Part shown: piece by piece, positions 8,138 through 16,260 of the stretch
How positions within the stretch are numbered: the stretch's first letter is position 1
How the letters are laid out: the number at the start of each line of letters is the position of its first letter
Source: Kribbella sp. VKM Ac-2568
Lineage (GTDB): Bacteria > Actinomycetota > Actinomycetes > Propionibacteriales > Kribbellaceae
Assembly: GCF_004345365.1 (NCBI RefSeq)
Contig: NZ_SLVF01000008.1
Coordinates: 62,001 to 126,000, forward strand
Direction of reading: 5' to 3'
DNA length: 64,000 nucleotides
The notes under the pieces: generated by a model
What the model was told of the DNA's origin: nothing
The model's database searches: none
Seen by the model: the letters and a program-made list of their open reading frames with translations, nothing else
Made by a program: the position numbers and the translations under genes

Positions 8138-8722
8138 ATGCCGAATCTCAGTGTCGGCGGCGTTACCGACAAGGAAATGCAGGCCCGTTCCGAGGCCGCG
8201 AGCCTGGCCATCCTGGCCGCGGCCGGGGACCAGGCGGCCTGGAGCAAACTGGTCGACCACTATGCCCGGCTCGTCTGGGCCGTCACCAGGAGCTTCCGGC
8301 TCACCGACAGCGACGCGTCCGACGTCTCGCAGATGGTGTGGTTGCGGCTGCTCGAGCACATCGACCGGGTCGATCCGGTCCGGGTCGGCGCCTGGCTGGT
8401 CGTCACCACGAGGCGCGAATGCCTGCGGGTGCTGGCTTTCCGCAAGCGCGTGCTGCTCACCTACGAGTCGGACGCCTTCGAGGTCGTCGCCGGCGACCAG
8501 CCGGAGCTGGACGCGGAACTGCTGGCCGACGAGCGGGCGGTCGACGTACGGCGTGCGCTGGAAAGCCTGCCGGACCGCTGGCAGCAGCTGCTCGGCATGC
8601 TGATGGCGGACCCGCCCGCCCCGTACGCCGAGATCTCCGAGAAGCTGGACATCCCGATCGGCAGCATCGGCCCGATCCGCGGCCGCTGCCTGGAGAAACT
8701 CAGAGTGCTGCTCGCCTCCTGA
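8138..8722 (+). CDS. ECF-type RNA polymerase sigma factor
   Basis: A 194-residue group-IV sigma factor. Region 2 is seen around HYARLVWAVTRSFRLTDSDA and DVSQMVWLRLLEHI, region 4 in ALESLPDRWQQLLGML and the helix-turn-helix EISEKLDIPIGSIGPIRGRC. There is no anti-sigma factor with a zinc motif next door. Instead a convergent 125-residue protein resembles the accessory proteins that accompany this class of sigma factor. ATG 8138 is preferred to GTG 8117 because GAGGGGGGAATCC sits immediately upstream. Its place inside the EPS locus suggests it controls EPS genes, which is inference. Confidence 0.88.
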   Translation: MPNLSVGGVTDKEMQARSEAASLAILAAAGDQAAWSKLVDHYARLVWAVTRSFRLTDSDASDVSQMVWLRLLEHIDRVDPVRVGAWLVVTTRRECLRVLAFRKRVLLTYESDAFEVVAGDQPELDAELLADERAVDVRRALESLPDRWQQLLGMLMADPPAPYAEISEKLDIPIGSIGPIRGRCLEKLRVLLAS

Positions 8723-8735
8723 TCCCCCCGGGGCG

Positions 8736-8770
8736 CCCGGCCGCCGGCTCCTCCCGAGCCGACGGCCGGG
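8736..8770. terminator. Bidirectional hairpin between sigma factor and accessory gene
   Basis: CCCGGCCGCCGGCTC pairs with GAGCCGACGGCCGGG (one mismatch/bulge) around CTCCC. It follows the sigma-factor stop by 13 bp, with TTGCT after it, and precedes the stop of the convergent accessory gene at 8858, so it can serve both strands. The rest of the 135-bp gap shows nothing else. Confidence 0.65.
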
Positions 8771-8857
8771 TTGCTCTGCGCGCCGACCGCCGGGCAGTCC
8801 CGCGGAGGGGCCGGAGTATCACCAGCGGCCCGGGACGGCGGGTGGATCAGAGCAGCC

Positions 8858-9235
8858 TCAGAGCAGGATCCAGGCCGTGCGGACCGGGCGCTGGGCGCCA
8901 CCCGGCCAACGGAGCAGGAAGCTCACCAGCCGGGGCGCCAGCGGCCCGTCCACGTCCGTCCCTCGCGCTTCCACCAGCACCGGACCGGCGGGGGACACCC
9001 TGAGCTCCACGGTCAGGTGCGCCTGCCCGCGCACCGCGACGTCGAGCGAGTGTCCGTGCCCGGCGAACCGCAGCCGCCGTACCTCGTCGCCGCTGCTTCC
9101 CGGGCTGTCCACCAGGCTGTCGAAGACCAGGTCCAGTACGTCGAGATCCCGCTCGTGCCGCCCGAACGCGGCGTAGCCGACGGAGCGCAGCAGCTCGAGC
9201 TGCTCGCTTGCCGCCTGCTCCGGGGGGCCGGCCAT
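8858..9235 (-). CDS. Small sigma-associated accessory protein
   Basis: A 125-residue soluble protein starting MAGPPEQAASEQLELL. The pattern (a short helical N-terminus with AAFGRHERDLDVLDLVFDSL, then LRFAGHGHSLDVAVRG and a beta-rich end) recalls proteins often encoded beside ECF sigma genes in actinobacteria, where residues like TWRTIDAELAELTYDSL occupy the same place; that likeness is from memory. It starts 5 bp after the beta-helix gene's stop, so it is the last gene of the leftward EPS run, and it converges with the sigma factor. No catalytic motif is seen. It may modulate the sigma factor. Confidence 0.55.
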   Translation of the reverse strand: MAGPPEQAASEQLELLRSVGYAAFGRHERDLDVLDLVFDSLVDSPGSSGDEVRRLRFAGHGHSLDVAVRGQAHLTVELRVSPAGPVLVEARGTDVDGPLAPRLVSFLLRWPGGAQRPVRTAWILL

Positions 9236-9240
9236 GGTCC

Positions 9241-10866
9241 TCAGCGCTGCCCTTGGACCTTGATCACGCTGTCGCGGTCCTGGTCGTACGGCGCGCCCTG
9301 CCAGGCGGACCAGTTGACCCGGGTGCCCTGACCGTGCACGACGAAGTTCCACGGGCCGCCGTAGGTGTTGCTGTAGAAACGGTTGCTCTGGTCGAACGTG
9401 ATCGCGTCCTGGATCGTCTTCTCCTTGTACGGCGACCAGGCGGGGAAGGTGCCCCAGTTGGAGAACAGCCCGTTGTAGCCGCAGCCGCTGCGCGAGGCGC
9501 AGGACTTGCCGATCTTGTCCGGGTCGAGCGAGAAGACGTTGTCGTGCACGCGCACGTTCTGGGTCTTCCACCGGCAGTCGCCGAGGTACGGCTGCTTGCT
9601 GATGGTGGTCGCGTTGCAGGTCTTCACGGTGACCGTCTTCGGGTTCACCAGCGTGCCCGAGCCGGTACTGGTGTTGGCCGGCGAGCCGGCGAACCGGTCC
9701 GCGTTCTCCCACAGGATCACGCCGGCCCAGTTGTCGGTGAACAAGTTGCCGGTGATCTCGAACGTCTCGTTGAAATCGGTCGCCACCCGCTTGTCGCTGC
9801 CGGACTCCGAGATGTACACGGCCGAGGTCGGGAAGCCGCCGTTCCCCGGTCCCTTGCCGAGCCCGTTGCGGGCGAAGGTGTTGGCGCGGATGATCGCGTT
9901 GTAGCTGGTCTCGTAGACGATGGCCTCCGAGGTGTTCTCGGCGAAGTAGTTGCCCTCGATCGCGAACCCGGCGTTGTTGGTGTCGGCCCAGATCCCGGCG
10001 CTGTTGTTGTTGTGCACCCAGTTGTTCCGGAACATCGCACCGGTCGTCTCCCAGAACTTCCCGCCGCCGGTGCAGCCACAGCCCGGCTTGAGGGTCTCCC
10101 AGTCGTCCTTGTTGTTGCCGGTGATCTCGTTGTTCTCGATCACGATGCTGGTGACCTTGTTCGGGCTGTAGGCGTTGAACCCGTACTGGCCGTTGTCCTG
10201 CAGGCAGTTGCCGCGGATGAGGTTGCGGCTGCCGACCATCACCCCGGCGCCGGCGTTCTCGCGGATCGTGTTGCCCTCGACCTTCCAGCCGGTGGCGGCG
10301 TTGTGGTTGACCACGCCCTCGTCGCTGTTCGTCTTCGGGGCGCCGAAGTTCTGGATGGTCAGGTTCTTCACGGTCACGTTCGCCACGTAGCCGGTGAAGG
10401 CGTAGCGGTTCTTCTTCTGGCCGTCGAGGATCGCGCCGGGCGCGCCCAGGTAGACGTTGCCCTCCTTCGGGATCACCTGCGCGAACGGGCCGACGCCGAG
10501 CTTGTGCGTGCCGGCGACCAGCCAGAAGGTGGTGCCGGCCGGGCTGCTCTCGGTGATCTCGTTGAGGTTCTGCGTCGTGGCGACGGTGACCGCGCCGGCC
10601 GGTGCGGTGCTCGGGCCGGACAGCGCTGCCGTGTTGCCGCAGATCTTGGCCGGCGGCGCGGTCGGGGCGGTGACGGGTTTCGCCGATCCCGTCCCGGTCG
10701 GGCCGGTCTGGGCCGCGTCCGCCGGCGCCTCACCGTCGGTGACGTAGGTGTACCCGCCCACCAGCAGGCCGGCGACCAGGACCAGGCCCGCGGTGATCAG
10801 GACGCCTCGGCGCCGGTACCACGCGGGGCCCTGACCGGTCGGCCGGGACGAATCGCGTTGTTCCAT
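9241..10866 (-). CDS. Membrane-anchored right-handed parallel beta-helix protein (locus A)
   Basis: A 541-residue exported protein. A cytoplasmic basic tail and one membrane segment (~21-40) make it a type II anchored protein; a Pro/Thr/Ala-rich linker follows to ~75. The body has repeated beta-helix turns with the usual asparagine ladders (VKNLTIQNFG, GNTIRENAGAGVMVG, IVIENNEITGNN, GNYFAENTSEAIVYE). The fold is shared by pectate lyases and alginate C5-epimerases. The C-terminus NWSAWQGAPYDQDRDS resembles the end of the beta-helix lipoprotein at 52802. ATG 10866 follows GAAGGAAGTGTC. It lies 35 bp after the GT4 gene in the EPS operon; it may trim or epimerise the polymer. Confidence 0.85.
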   Translation of the reverse strand: MEQRDSSRPTGQGPAWYRRRGVLITAGLVLVAGLLVGGYTYVTDGEAPADAAQTGPTGTGSAKPVTAPTAPPAKICGNTAALSGPSTAPAGAVTVATTQNLNEITESSPAGTTFWLVAGTHKLGVGPFAQVIPKEGNVYLGAPGAILDGQKKNRYAFTGYVANVTVKNLTIQNFGAPKTNSDEGVVNHNAATGWKVEGNTIRENAGAGVMVGSRNLIRGNCLQDNGQYGFNAYSPNKVTSIVIENNEITGNNKDDWETLKPGCGCTGGGKFWETTGAMFRNNWVHNNNSAGIWADTNNAGFAIEGNYFAENTSEAIVYETSYNAIIRANTFARNGLGKGPGNGGFPTSAVYISESGSDKRVATDFNETFEITGNLFTDNWAGVILWENADRFAGSPANTSTGSGTLVNPKTVTVKTCNATTISKQPYLGDCRWKTQNVRVHDNVFSLDPDKIGKSCASRSGCGYNGLFSNWGTFPAWSPYKEKTIQDAITFDQSNRFYSNTYGGPWNFVVHGQGTRVNWSAWQGAPYDQDRDSVIKVQGQR

Positions 10867-10901
10867 GACACTTCCTTCGGGGGGCGAGCGGCTCGCGTGG
10901 G

Positions 10902-12104
10902 CTAGTGGTGAGCTGACACCGACTGCCTGATGGCGAACCGGTAGATGTCGAGCAGTTGCTCGATGTTGCGATGGGGGTCGTGCTTTTCCTCGTACGTCGC
11001 CCGGGCGTGGCGGCCGTACTCCTCGTACCGTTCGGGCGACGTGTCGACGTCGAGCAGCAGCTTCCCCAGCGCGTCCGGCTGCCCCGGTTCGAAGAGTGCG
11101 CCGTCGACGCCGTCGCTGATCAGGTCGGGGAACGATCCGTGGCCGGAGGCGAGCAGCGGTACGCCGACCGCCATCGCCTCGACCACCACGAGCCCGAAGG
11201 TCTCCTCCCACTCCGACGGGAGGAGCACCGCCCGGGACCGGCCGATCAGCTCGAAGCACTGTTCCTTGCTGAGATGCCCGGCGAGCTCGACCGACGGGCG
11301 GTCCGCGGCCCAGGCCGTCACCTCGTCCAGGAGTGGACCGCCACCGGCGATGACGAGCCGGAGCGCGTCGTCACCGGCCAGCGCGCGGTACGCGTCCCAG
11401 CTCTTCATCAGCAGCGGCGCACCCTTGGGCGCGTCCAGCCGGCCGACGTAGGCCACCTGCCGCTGCCGCTCTCCGCCGACCGGTCCGTCGTACGGGACCA
11501 GGTTGTGCTTGACGAAGGTCCGTTCCGGCTCGAACCCCATCGCGCCGAGCAACTGGCGCTGCGAGTCGGAGATGAAGATGTACGCCGAGACGAGGTCGCG
11601 CCAGCTGCGCCGGTGCGTGCGTGCGGCCAGCACCGTCGGGCCGGTGGCGAGCACCGAGCCGCGGTAGCAGCGGTGGACCAGCGCGGCCGTCGGGTTCCCG
11701 CCGGCACAGTCGTGGCAGACCTCGCCCTCGCGGAAGAAGTCACCGCTGGCGCAGAGCAGCTTGTAGTTGTGCAGGGTCGCGACGACGGGGACCCCCGCGT
11801 CGCGGCACGCATACAGCACGGACGGGCTGAGCAGCGGGAAAGTGTTGTGGACGTGCACGACGTCAGGCTGGTACTCCGCCAGGGTCTGCGCCAGATCCCG
11901 TTTGCTGGTGGGATTCCAGATCACCCGGACGGGCAACGTCGCCTTCTGCCAGGCCGGCCAGCTCTCGATCTCGTCGCTGAGCCGTCCGAAGGTCTCGACC
12001 TCGTGGCCGAGGGCGGCCAGGGCGGCACCCTCCTGCTCGACCACGCGGTTCTCGCCGCTCGGTGCGGTGGATCGGTAGGTGTTGTGCACCAGCAGGATCT
12101 TCAT
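10902..12104 (-). CDS. GT4 family glycosyltransferase
   Basis: A 400-residue GT-B fold glycosyltransferase, probably cytoplasmic or membrane-associated. The acceptor domain opens MKILLVHNTYRSTAPSGENR; the donor domain has VAYVGRLDAPKGAPLL, LRLVIAGGGP, and the family's acidic motif in LPSEWEETFGLVVVEAMAVG. A small cluster of cysteines (LLCASGDFF...CHDCAGGN) near 150-170 is unusual but occurs in a subset of GT4 enzymes. Its ATG overlaps the stop of the polymerase gene (ATGA), so it is coupled to it. The donor and acceptor sugars are unknown. Confidence 0.9.
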   Translation of the reverse strand: MKILLVHNTYRSTAPSGENRVVEQEGAALAALGHEVETFGRLSDEIESWPAWQKATLPVRVIWNPTSKRDLAQTLAEYQPDVVHVHNTFPLLSPSVLYACRDAGVPVVATLHNYKLLCASGDFFREGEVCHDCAGGNPTAALVHRCYRGSVLATGPTVLAARTHRRSWRDLVSAYIFISDSQRQLLGAMGFEPERTFVKHNLVPYDGPVGGERQRQVAYVGRLDAPKGAPLLMKSWDAYRALAGDDALRLVIAGGGPLLDEVTAWAADRPSVELAGHLSKEQCFELIGRSRAVLLPSEWEETFGLVVVEAMAVGVPLLASGHGSFPDLISDGVDGALFEPGQPDALGKLLLDVDTSPERYEEYGRHARATYEEKHDPHRNIEQLLDIYRFAIRQSVSAHH

Positions 12105-13336
12105 CGCACTCCTTCGCGGGAGGTACCCGAGTACACCAGGCACGCGGCCAGCGTGAGCTCGAGCAGGTACGGCGACGCGTCGCTGAGGCCGCTCTCGGTG
12201 AAGGAGGCGACCACGCAGTAGACGACGAGGAAGAGCGCCAGGGCTCGGCGCGGACCCTGCGGCTGGAACCACGCGGCGGTCAGGAGGAACAGCAGCATCG
12301 CCACGTTGATGGCGACGCCCACCAGACCGATGTCGTAATACGTGCCCAGCCAGTTGCTGTCGATCGGCAGGCCGTTGAAGGACTTGTTGGACAGCCCGAA
12401 GCCGAACAGTGTCTCGAAGCTGGAGCGCGGCGCGGCCAGGATCGACTCCCAGACCATGCGGCGACCGGTCAGGGCCGCCAGGTCCTCCGTGTCCTGACCA
12501 CGGGCGAGCCAGGTGGTCACCACAGACCCCACCGTCAGCGCTCCGACGGTGAAGAAGGCGAGGCCGATCGCGAACGACTTGCGCACCCGTGCCCGCGACA
12601 TGAACAGGCTCAGCCCGCCGACCACGACGCCGGCCAGGAGAGCGACCAGCGCCGTACGTGTATGGGTCAGCAGCAGGACCGGCACGGCCAGCAGGACACT
12701 GATCAGCGCCAGGTTGCGGCGGAGCAGCCCGGACAGCCACAGCACTGTGGTCAGACCGGTCGCCACCGCCGCGTAGTGACCGACCTGGGTCGGCGGGATC
12801 GGCCAGAGGATGCCTCCGAGCCGGTCATCGGTGAGTGCCACTCCCGGTGCGACCAGCAGGCCGACCAGAACCGAGCCGAGCACGATCCACAGAAACATCA
12901 GATGCGTACGCAGCAGCAGCATGTCGCGGCGGGTCCACCACGGGGTCAGCAGCCAGAGCACCGCGACGAAGAGGAACAGCCGGACGGCGCGGAACAGGGC
13001 GCCGAAGAGGAACTCGGCTCCGATGCTGGCCAGCATCGACTCCGCGGCCAGCAGCGCCACCAGGAAGATCCAGACGCTCGGCCGGATCCGCGCCGGCCGG
13101 TTCACGCTCAGCACCAGCAGCAGTGCGGCCGGCAGGGACGCCTGGGCGATCAGTTTGCCCACCATGCCCGGGATCGGCACGAGGTGCGGCGCGCCGGGGA
13201 AGAACGTCAGCACGTTCAGGATCAGCAGACCCCACACCGCCTGGACCCGGCGGCGGCGCCGGCGTTCCGGTGAGACGACCCGCCGCCCGCCGGCGTCGCC
13301 GGCCAGCCGCGCGCCGACCGTGGCGATGGGGTTCAT
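12101..13336 (-). CDS. O-antigen ligase/polymerase family membrane protein (locus A)
   Basis: A 411-residue polytopic membrane protein with about ten to twelve hydrophobic segments and the Wzy_C/O-antigen-ligase loop seen in GRRMVWESILAAPRS, FGFGLSNKSFNG and DSNWLGTYYDIGLVGV. In a Gram-positive EPS locus it would act as the polymerase that joins lipid-linked repeat units outside the membrane. Stop and start overlaps of 4 bp with both neighbours show tight coupling to the Wzz-like gene before it and the GT4 after it. A second protein of this family (51453-52754) belongs to locus B. Confidence 0.88.
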   Translation of the reverse strand: MNPIATVGARLAGDAGGRRVVSPERRRRRRVQAVWGLLILNVLTFFPGAPHLVPIPGMVGKLIAQASLPAALLLVLSVNRPARIRPSVWIFLVALLAAESMLASIGAEFLFGALFRAVRLFLFVAVLWLLTPWWTRRDMLLLRTHLMFLWIVLGSVLVGLLVAPGVALTDDRLGGILWPIPPTQVGHYAAVATGLTTVLWLSGLLRRNLALISVLLAVPVLLLTHTRTALVALLAGVVVGGLSLFMSRARVRKSFAIGLAFFTVGALTVGSVVTTWLARGQDTEDLAALTGRRMVWESILAAPRSSFETLFGFGLSNKSFNGLPIDSNWLGTYYDIGLVGVAINVAMLLFLLTAAWFQPQGPRRALALFLVVYCVVASFTESGLSDASPYLLELTLAACLVYSGTSREGVR

Positions 13337-14967
13337 CGGCCGAACATCTCGATGTCTCCGGTCCTGGTCGACCCGGCCTCGGCCTCGGCGACACCGACAC
13401 CCTCGTCAGTACGGTCCGCGCGCAGCACGATGGCCGTGTCGATCTGGAGTCCGGCCAGCCGGAGCATCTCCCCGGTGGCGTGGATCTTGGTCGCGGTGGT
13501 GCGGCCCGACGTCACCACGACCGCGGCGCGCGACGCCCAGGTGGCCAGGTGGTCCGCGCCCAGCGCCGGCGTCAGGGTGGCCAGGGTGAGCACCAGGTCG
13601 GCCACGTCCCAGGCCGCGTCGAGCGAGATGTTCCCGGAGTCCGTCGGACGGTTGTTGTCGCCCAGGCGCAGGTAGCACCCCTCGACCGGACCGACGTCGG
13701 GGTCCGGCAGATAGACGTCGAGGCGCGTGCCCGGTTCGCTGAACCGCGACTCATGGGCGCCGGTGGTCTTCACCCCGAGGGTCGCCGCGAGGTGTCCCGT
13801 CCCGGTCAGGTCCGCCACCAGGACGTGCTTGCCTTCCCGGGCCACGGACAGCGCCAGCGAGGCGACCGCCAGCGCACAGGCCGGCACGTCGTCGACGCTG
13901 ACCACGGCAAGCGCCGGAGTCGGCACCTTGCCCCAGTAGATGCGCTGGTCGAGGTGCTGCACCATGAGCCGGATCTCGGGATGCTGCTGCTGGGACTCGC
14001 GCAGATAGGCCGGGAAGGGCCACCAGCGCAGCCGCGGCGGTCGTCCGGTGCTGAGCCGGATCCGGGCCCCGAGCGACTTGGCGATGTCCTGGCGCTTCCA
14101 CAGCTTGTCGGACAGCAGCGCCCGGACCACCACGAAACCGATCCCGATGAAGAGCCCCGCCATCAGCCCCGAGACGGCGCTGATGAGCAGCGTCCGCTTG
14201 GCCGAGACCGGCACCGGAGCGGCCTCGTCGAGCAGCCGGCTGCTGTTCATCCGGGAGGCCGCGACCTCCTGGTCGATGATCTGCTGCTGGATGTACGTCA
14301 GCCGGTCCCTGGCGATGTTGAGCTTGGACATCTCCGCGCTGTTGGGGTCCTTCGGATCGCTCAGATTCTCGCCGGCAGCCCGGGCGGCGGCTTCGGCCTC
14401 GGTGACCAAGGTGGTCGCCACGACCTGGTCACGGCGCAGCGGGACCTCCTGCTGCGCGACCTGCTCCTTGCGGAAGGTCAGGTAGGTCTGCGCGATCACC
14501 GTTGCGATCCTGGTGGCCTCGTCAGTGGTCTCGGCGCCGACCTTGATCTCGAGGACCCGGTCGGTGAGCGCGGTCGCGGTGTACTGCTTGAGCAGGTCGT
14601 CCGGGGTCTCGGGCAGCTTGAGCCGGTCGATCACCCGCAGCGCGACGGTGTGCGTGGTCACCAGACTCACATCCGTGGCCATCGCGCGGGCCGGGTCGTC
14701 GCCGTCGCGGTGGGTCAGCAGGATCCGGGCCGACGACACGCTGGCCGCCGGCAGCAGTGTCGGCATCGCGAGTCCCAGCGCCAGCCCGACGGCCGCGAGC
14801 ACGAGCGGGACCCGCAGGTGCCGGCGGATCGCGTCCCGCAGGAACCGAAAGGTGACCAGGCTGTCCGGCGGGAAGGCGCTCGACCGCTCATCGGCGAACA
14901 GGTCGTCGTCATCGTCCCAGACTTGGTCGGCGCGGTAGGGCTGCTCGGAGTACGGCTGGTTGCTCAT
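13333..14967 (-). CDS. Wzz/BY-kinase-like chain-length protein with degenerate P-loop
   Basis: A 544-residue polysaccharide co-polymerase. The N-terminus is acidic with a few tyrosines (QPYSEQPYRADQVWDDDDD); a first membrane segment is at ~52-75, an extracellular coiled-coil-rich part follows, and a second segment is at ~260-285. The C-terminal cytoplasmic domain has the shape of a tyrosine autokinase, but where GxxGxGKS/T should be (around residue 356) it reads SVDDVPACALAVASLA. Kinase activity is therefore unlikely. VADLTGTGHLAATLGV marks the following strand. It overlaps its neighbours by 4 bp on both sides. Confidence 0.83.
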   Translation of the reverse strand: MSNQPYSEQPYRADQVWDDDDDLFADERSSAFPPDSLVTFRFLRDAIRRHLRVPLVLAAVGLALGLAMPTLLPAASVSSARILLTHRDGDDPARAMATDVSLVTTHTVALRVIDRLKLPETPDDLLKQYTATALTDRVLEIKVGAETTDEATRIATVIAQTYLTFRKEQVAQQEVPLRRDQVVATTLVTEAEAAARAAGENLSDPKDPNSAEMSKLNIARDRLTYIQQQIIDQEVAASRMNSSRLLDEAAPVPVSAKRTLLISAVSGLMAGLFIGIGFVVVRALLSDKLWKRQDIAKSLGARIRLSTGRPPRLRWWPFPAYLRESQQQHPEIRLMVQHLDQRIYWGKVPTPALAVVSVDDVPACALAVASLALSVAREGKHVLVADLTGTGHLAATLGVKTTGAHESRFSEPGTRLDVYLPDPDVGPVEGCYLRLGDNNRPTDSGNISLDAAWDVADLVLTLATLTPALGADHLATWASRAAVVVTSGRTTATKIHATGEMLRLAGLQIDTAIVLRADRTDEGVGVAEAEAGSTRTGDIEMFGR

Positions 14968-16181
14968 CTGTTCGTCCTCCGCGCCGTACCGGTCAGGAGG
15001 GTGGGCAGCCGCGAACCGGAGCGGCGGGACGATTGCGAGACCCGGCCGATCGTGCGGTCGGACGGATCGGGATCGGTGACCACCAGTCCGTCGATGTTCC
15101 GGTCGTCGGCGGCGGCCGCGACGGCGAGCCGGGCCAGTTCCTCGGCGGTGACCGATCCGGCGGACAGCGCGACGATCGTGCTGGTGGTGCGGGCGGCGCC
15201 GGTCAGGTGCGGCGCGTCCCGGTCGACCACGACCAGATGGATGCCGAGGGCCACCTTGCCGGCGGGTTCGTGGTGGGTGTCGACCACGATCGAGGTGGAG
15301 ATGCCGATCGAGTTCGCGAAGGCCGCGAGCTGCGCGCCGAGCGCCACCGACTTGTCGTCCTCGGCGAACGAGATGACGCTCAGCGAGACCGGCGCGCCGC
15401 CCTTCACGTCCAGACCGAGGTGGTGCAGCGTCTTGCGCAGGCTCCAGGCGTCGACCGCCGTCGGTGAGTAGTGCTCGAGCAGGTACGCCCAGTCCGAGAT
15501 GTCCTCGGCCCGGTAGGAGGAGACCGACGCGAGCACGGGCAACCCGACCGCGTCCGAGATCTCGTCCCGCAGTCGCAGCCGGCGATCGCCGCGCACCCTG
15601 GCCAGCACGCCGATCGAGCCGGCGACGGCCCCCAGCAATGCCCCCAGCAGGCCGAAGATCCCCAGATGGACCGCCATGTTGCCGCCTCTTGCGGTCGTTG
15701 CTTCCTCCAGCACGCGAGCCCCCGTCTTCTTCCCCAGGTCGCCGGGGAGCTTCTGGTCCGTGGTGACGAAGACCAGATAGACCTCGGCGACGGCGTTGGC
15801 CAACCGCATCGCCTGTGCTGCCGAGGTTCCCCGTGCGTCGATCTTGATGACGTCCTGTGTGACTGCGGCGACCTTCACCCGGTCGCGGACCACCTCGGTG
15901 GCCAGCGGCGGGGCGAGGTTCTGGCCGGCGCTCTTGAGCACCGGCTCGCTGTCGGCGATGAACACCTGCGTCTCGATGGCCTGCGTGCCGGCCGCCTTCT
16001 CCGCGTCGGTCGCGGGCGGCGGTGGCAGTACCACCAGAGACGTGGCGGTGTGCAGCGGTGGCTCCACCAGGGCGTAGACGATCCCTCCCAGCAGACCCAC
16101 CGCGGCTACCAGTGCGACCCAGCGGCGGTGCCGCCGGATCGCTCGCCAGGACTTCTTGACGTCCAGCTCCTGTGTGCTCAC
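14964..16181 (-). CDS. Second Wzz-like chain-length protein
   Basis: A 405-residue co-polymerase with N-terminal membrane segment ~20-38 (HRRWVALVAAVGLLGGIVYAL), a Wzz-type extracellular part (TATSLVVLPPPP; AMRLANAVAEVYLVF), a second segment ~172-192, and a C-terminal nucleotide-binding-like fold. The P-loop position (~residue 270) reads SFAEDDKSVALGAQLA: only Lys-Ser of GKS remains. The end is basic (RRSGSRLPTLLTGTARRTNR). GTG 16181 is the start; 79 bp separate it from the heparinase-like stop, and that gap holds a CTGATACAG element shared with the 24.9-kb promoter, so transcription may restart here. Confidence 0.8.
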   Translation of the reverse strand: MSTQELDVKKSWRAIRRHRRWVALVAAVGLLGGIVYALVEPPLHTATSLVVLPPPPATDAEKAAGTQAIETQVFIADSEPVLKSAGQNLAPPLATEVVRDRVKVAAVTQDVIKIDARGTSAAQAMRLANAVAEVYLVFVTTDQKLPGDLGKKTGARVLEEATTARGGNMAVHLGIFGLLGALLGAVAGSIGVLARVRGDRRLRLRDEISDAVGLPVLASVSSYRAEDISDWAYLLEHYSPTAVDAWSLRKTLHHLGLDVKGGAPVSLSVISFAEDDKSVALGAQLAAFANSIGISTSIVVDTHHEPAGKVALGIHLVVVDRDAPHLTGAARTTSTIVALSAGSVTAEELARLAVAAAADDRNIDGLVVTDPDPSDRTIGRVSQSSRRSGSRLPTLLTGTARRTNR

Positions 16182-16240
16182 AGGCCCCTCCAGTCGAACG
16201 CCGTCGGTTGGTTCCTGTAATAGAGGGCGCTGAACGGAGG

Positions 16241-16250
16241 CTGATACAGG
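16241..16250 (-). promoter_or_regulatory. CTGTATCAG element upstream of Wzz-like gene
   Basis: On the minus strand the element reads TTTTCCTGTATCAGCC and begins about 60 bp before the GTG at 16181. The same core (TTTCTGTATCAGGC) begins about 58 bp before the ATG at 24933. In both places a CTCTATT/CTCTCTT stretch follows about 25 bases on, as -35 and -10 parts of a promoter would. It may be a promoter for an alternative sigma factor or an activator site. Confidence 0.4.
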
Positions 16251-16260
16251 AAAAGGCCGG

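Noticed and set aside
9208..10905. Plus-strand open frame opposite the beta-helix gene
   Set aside because: High-GC shadow rich in Val, Ala, Arg and Gly without ribosome site or family likeness.
10902..12740. Extended N-terminus for the GT4 gene
   Set aside because: The extra 200 codons lie inside the polymerase gene out of frame; ATG 12104 gives the usual start.
14964..16181. An active tyrosine kinase among the Wzz-like genes
   Set aside because: The P-loop is degraded (only Lys-Ser kept) and no tyrosine cluster is present.
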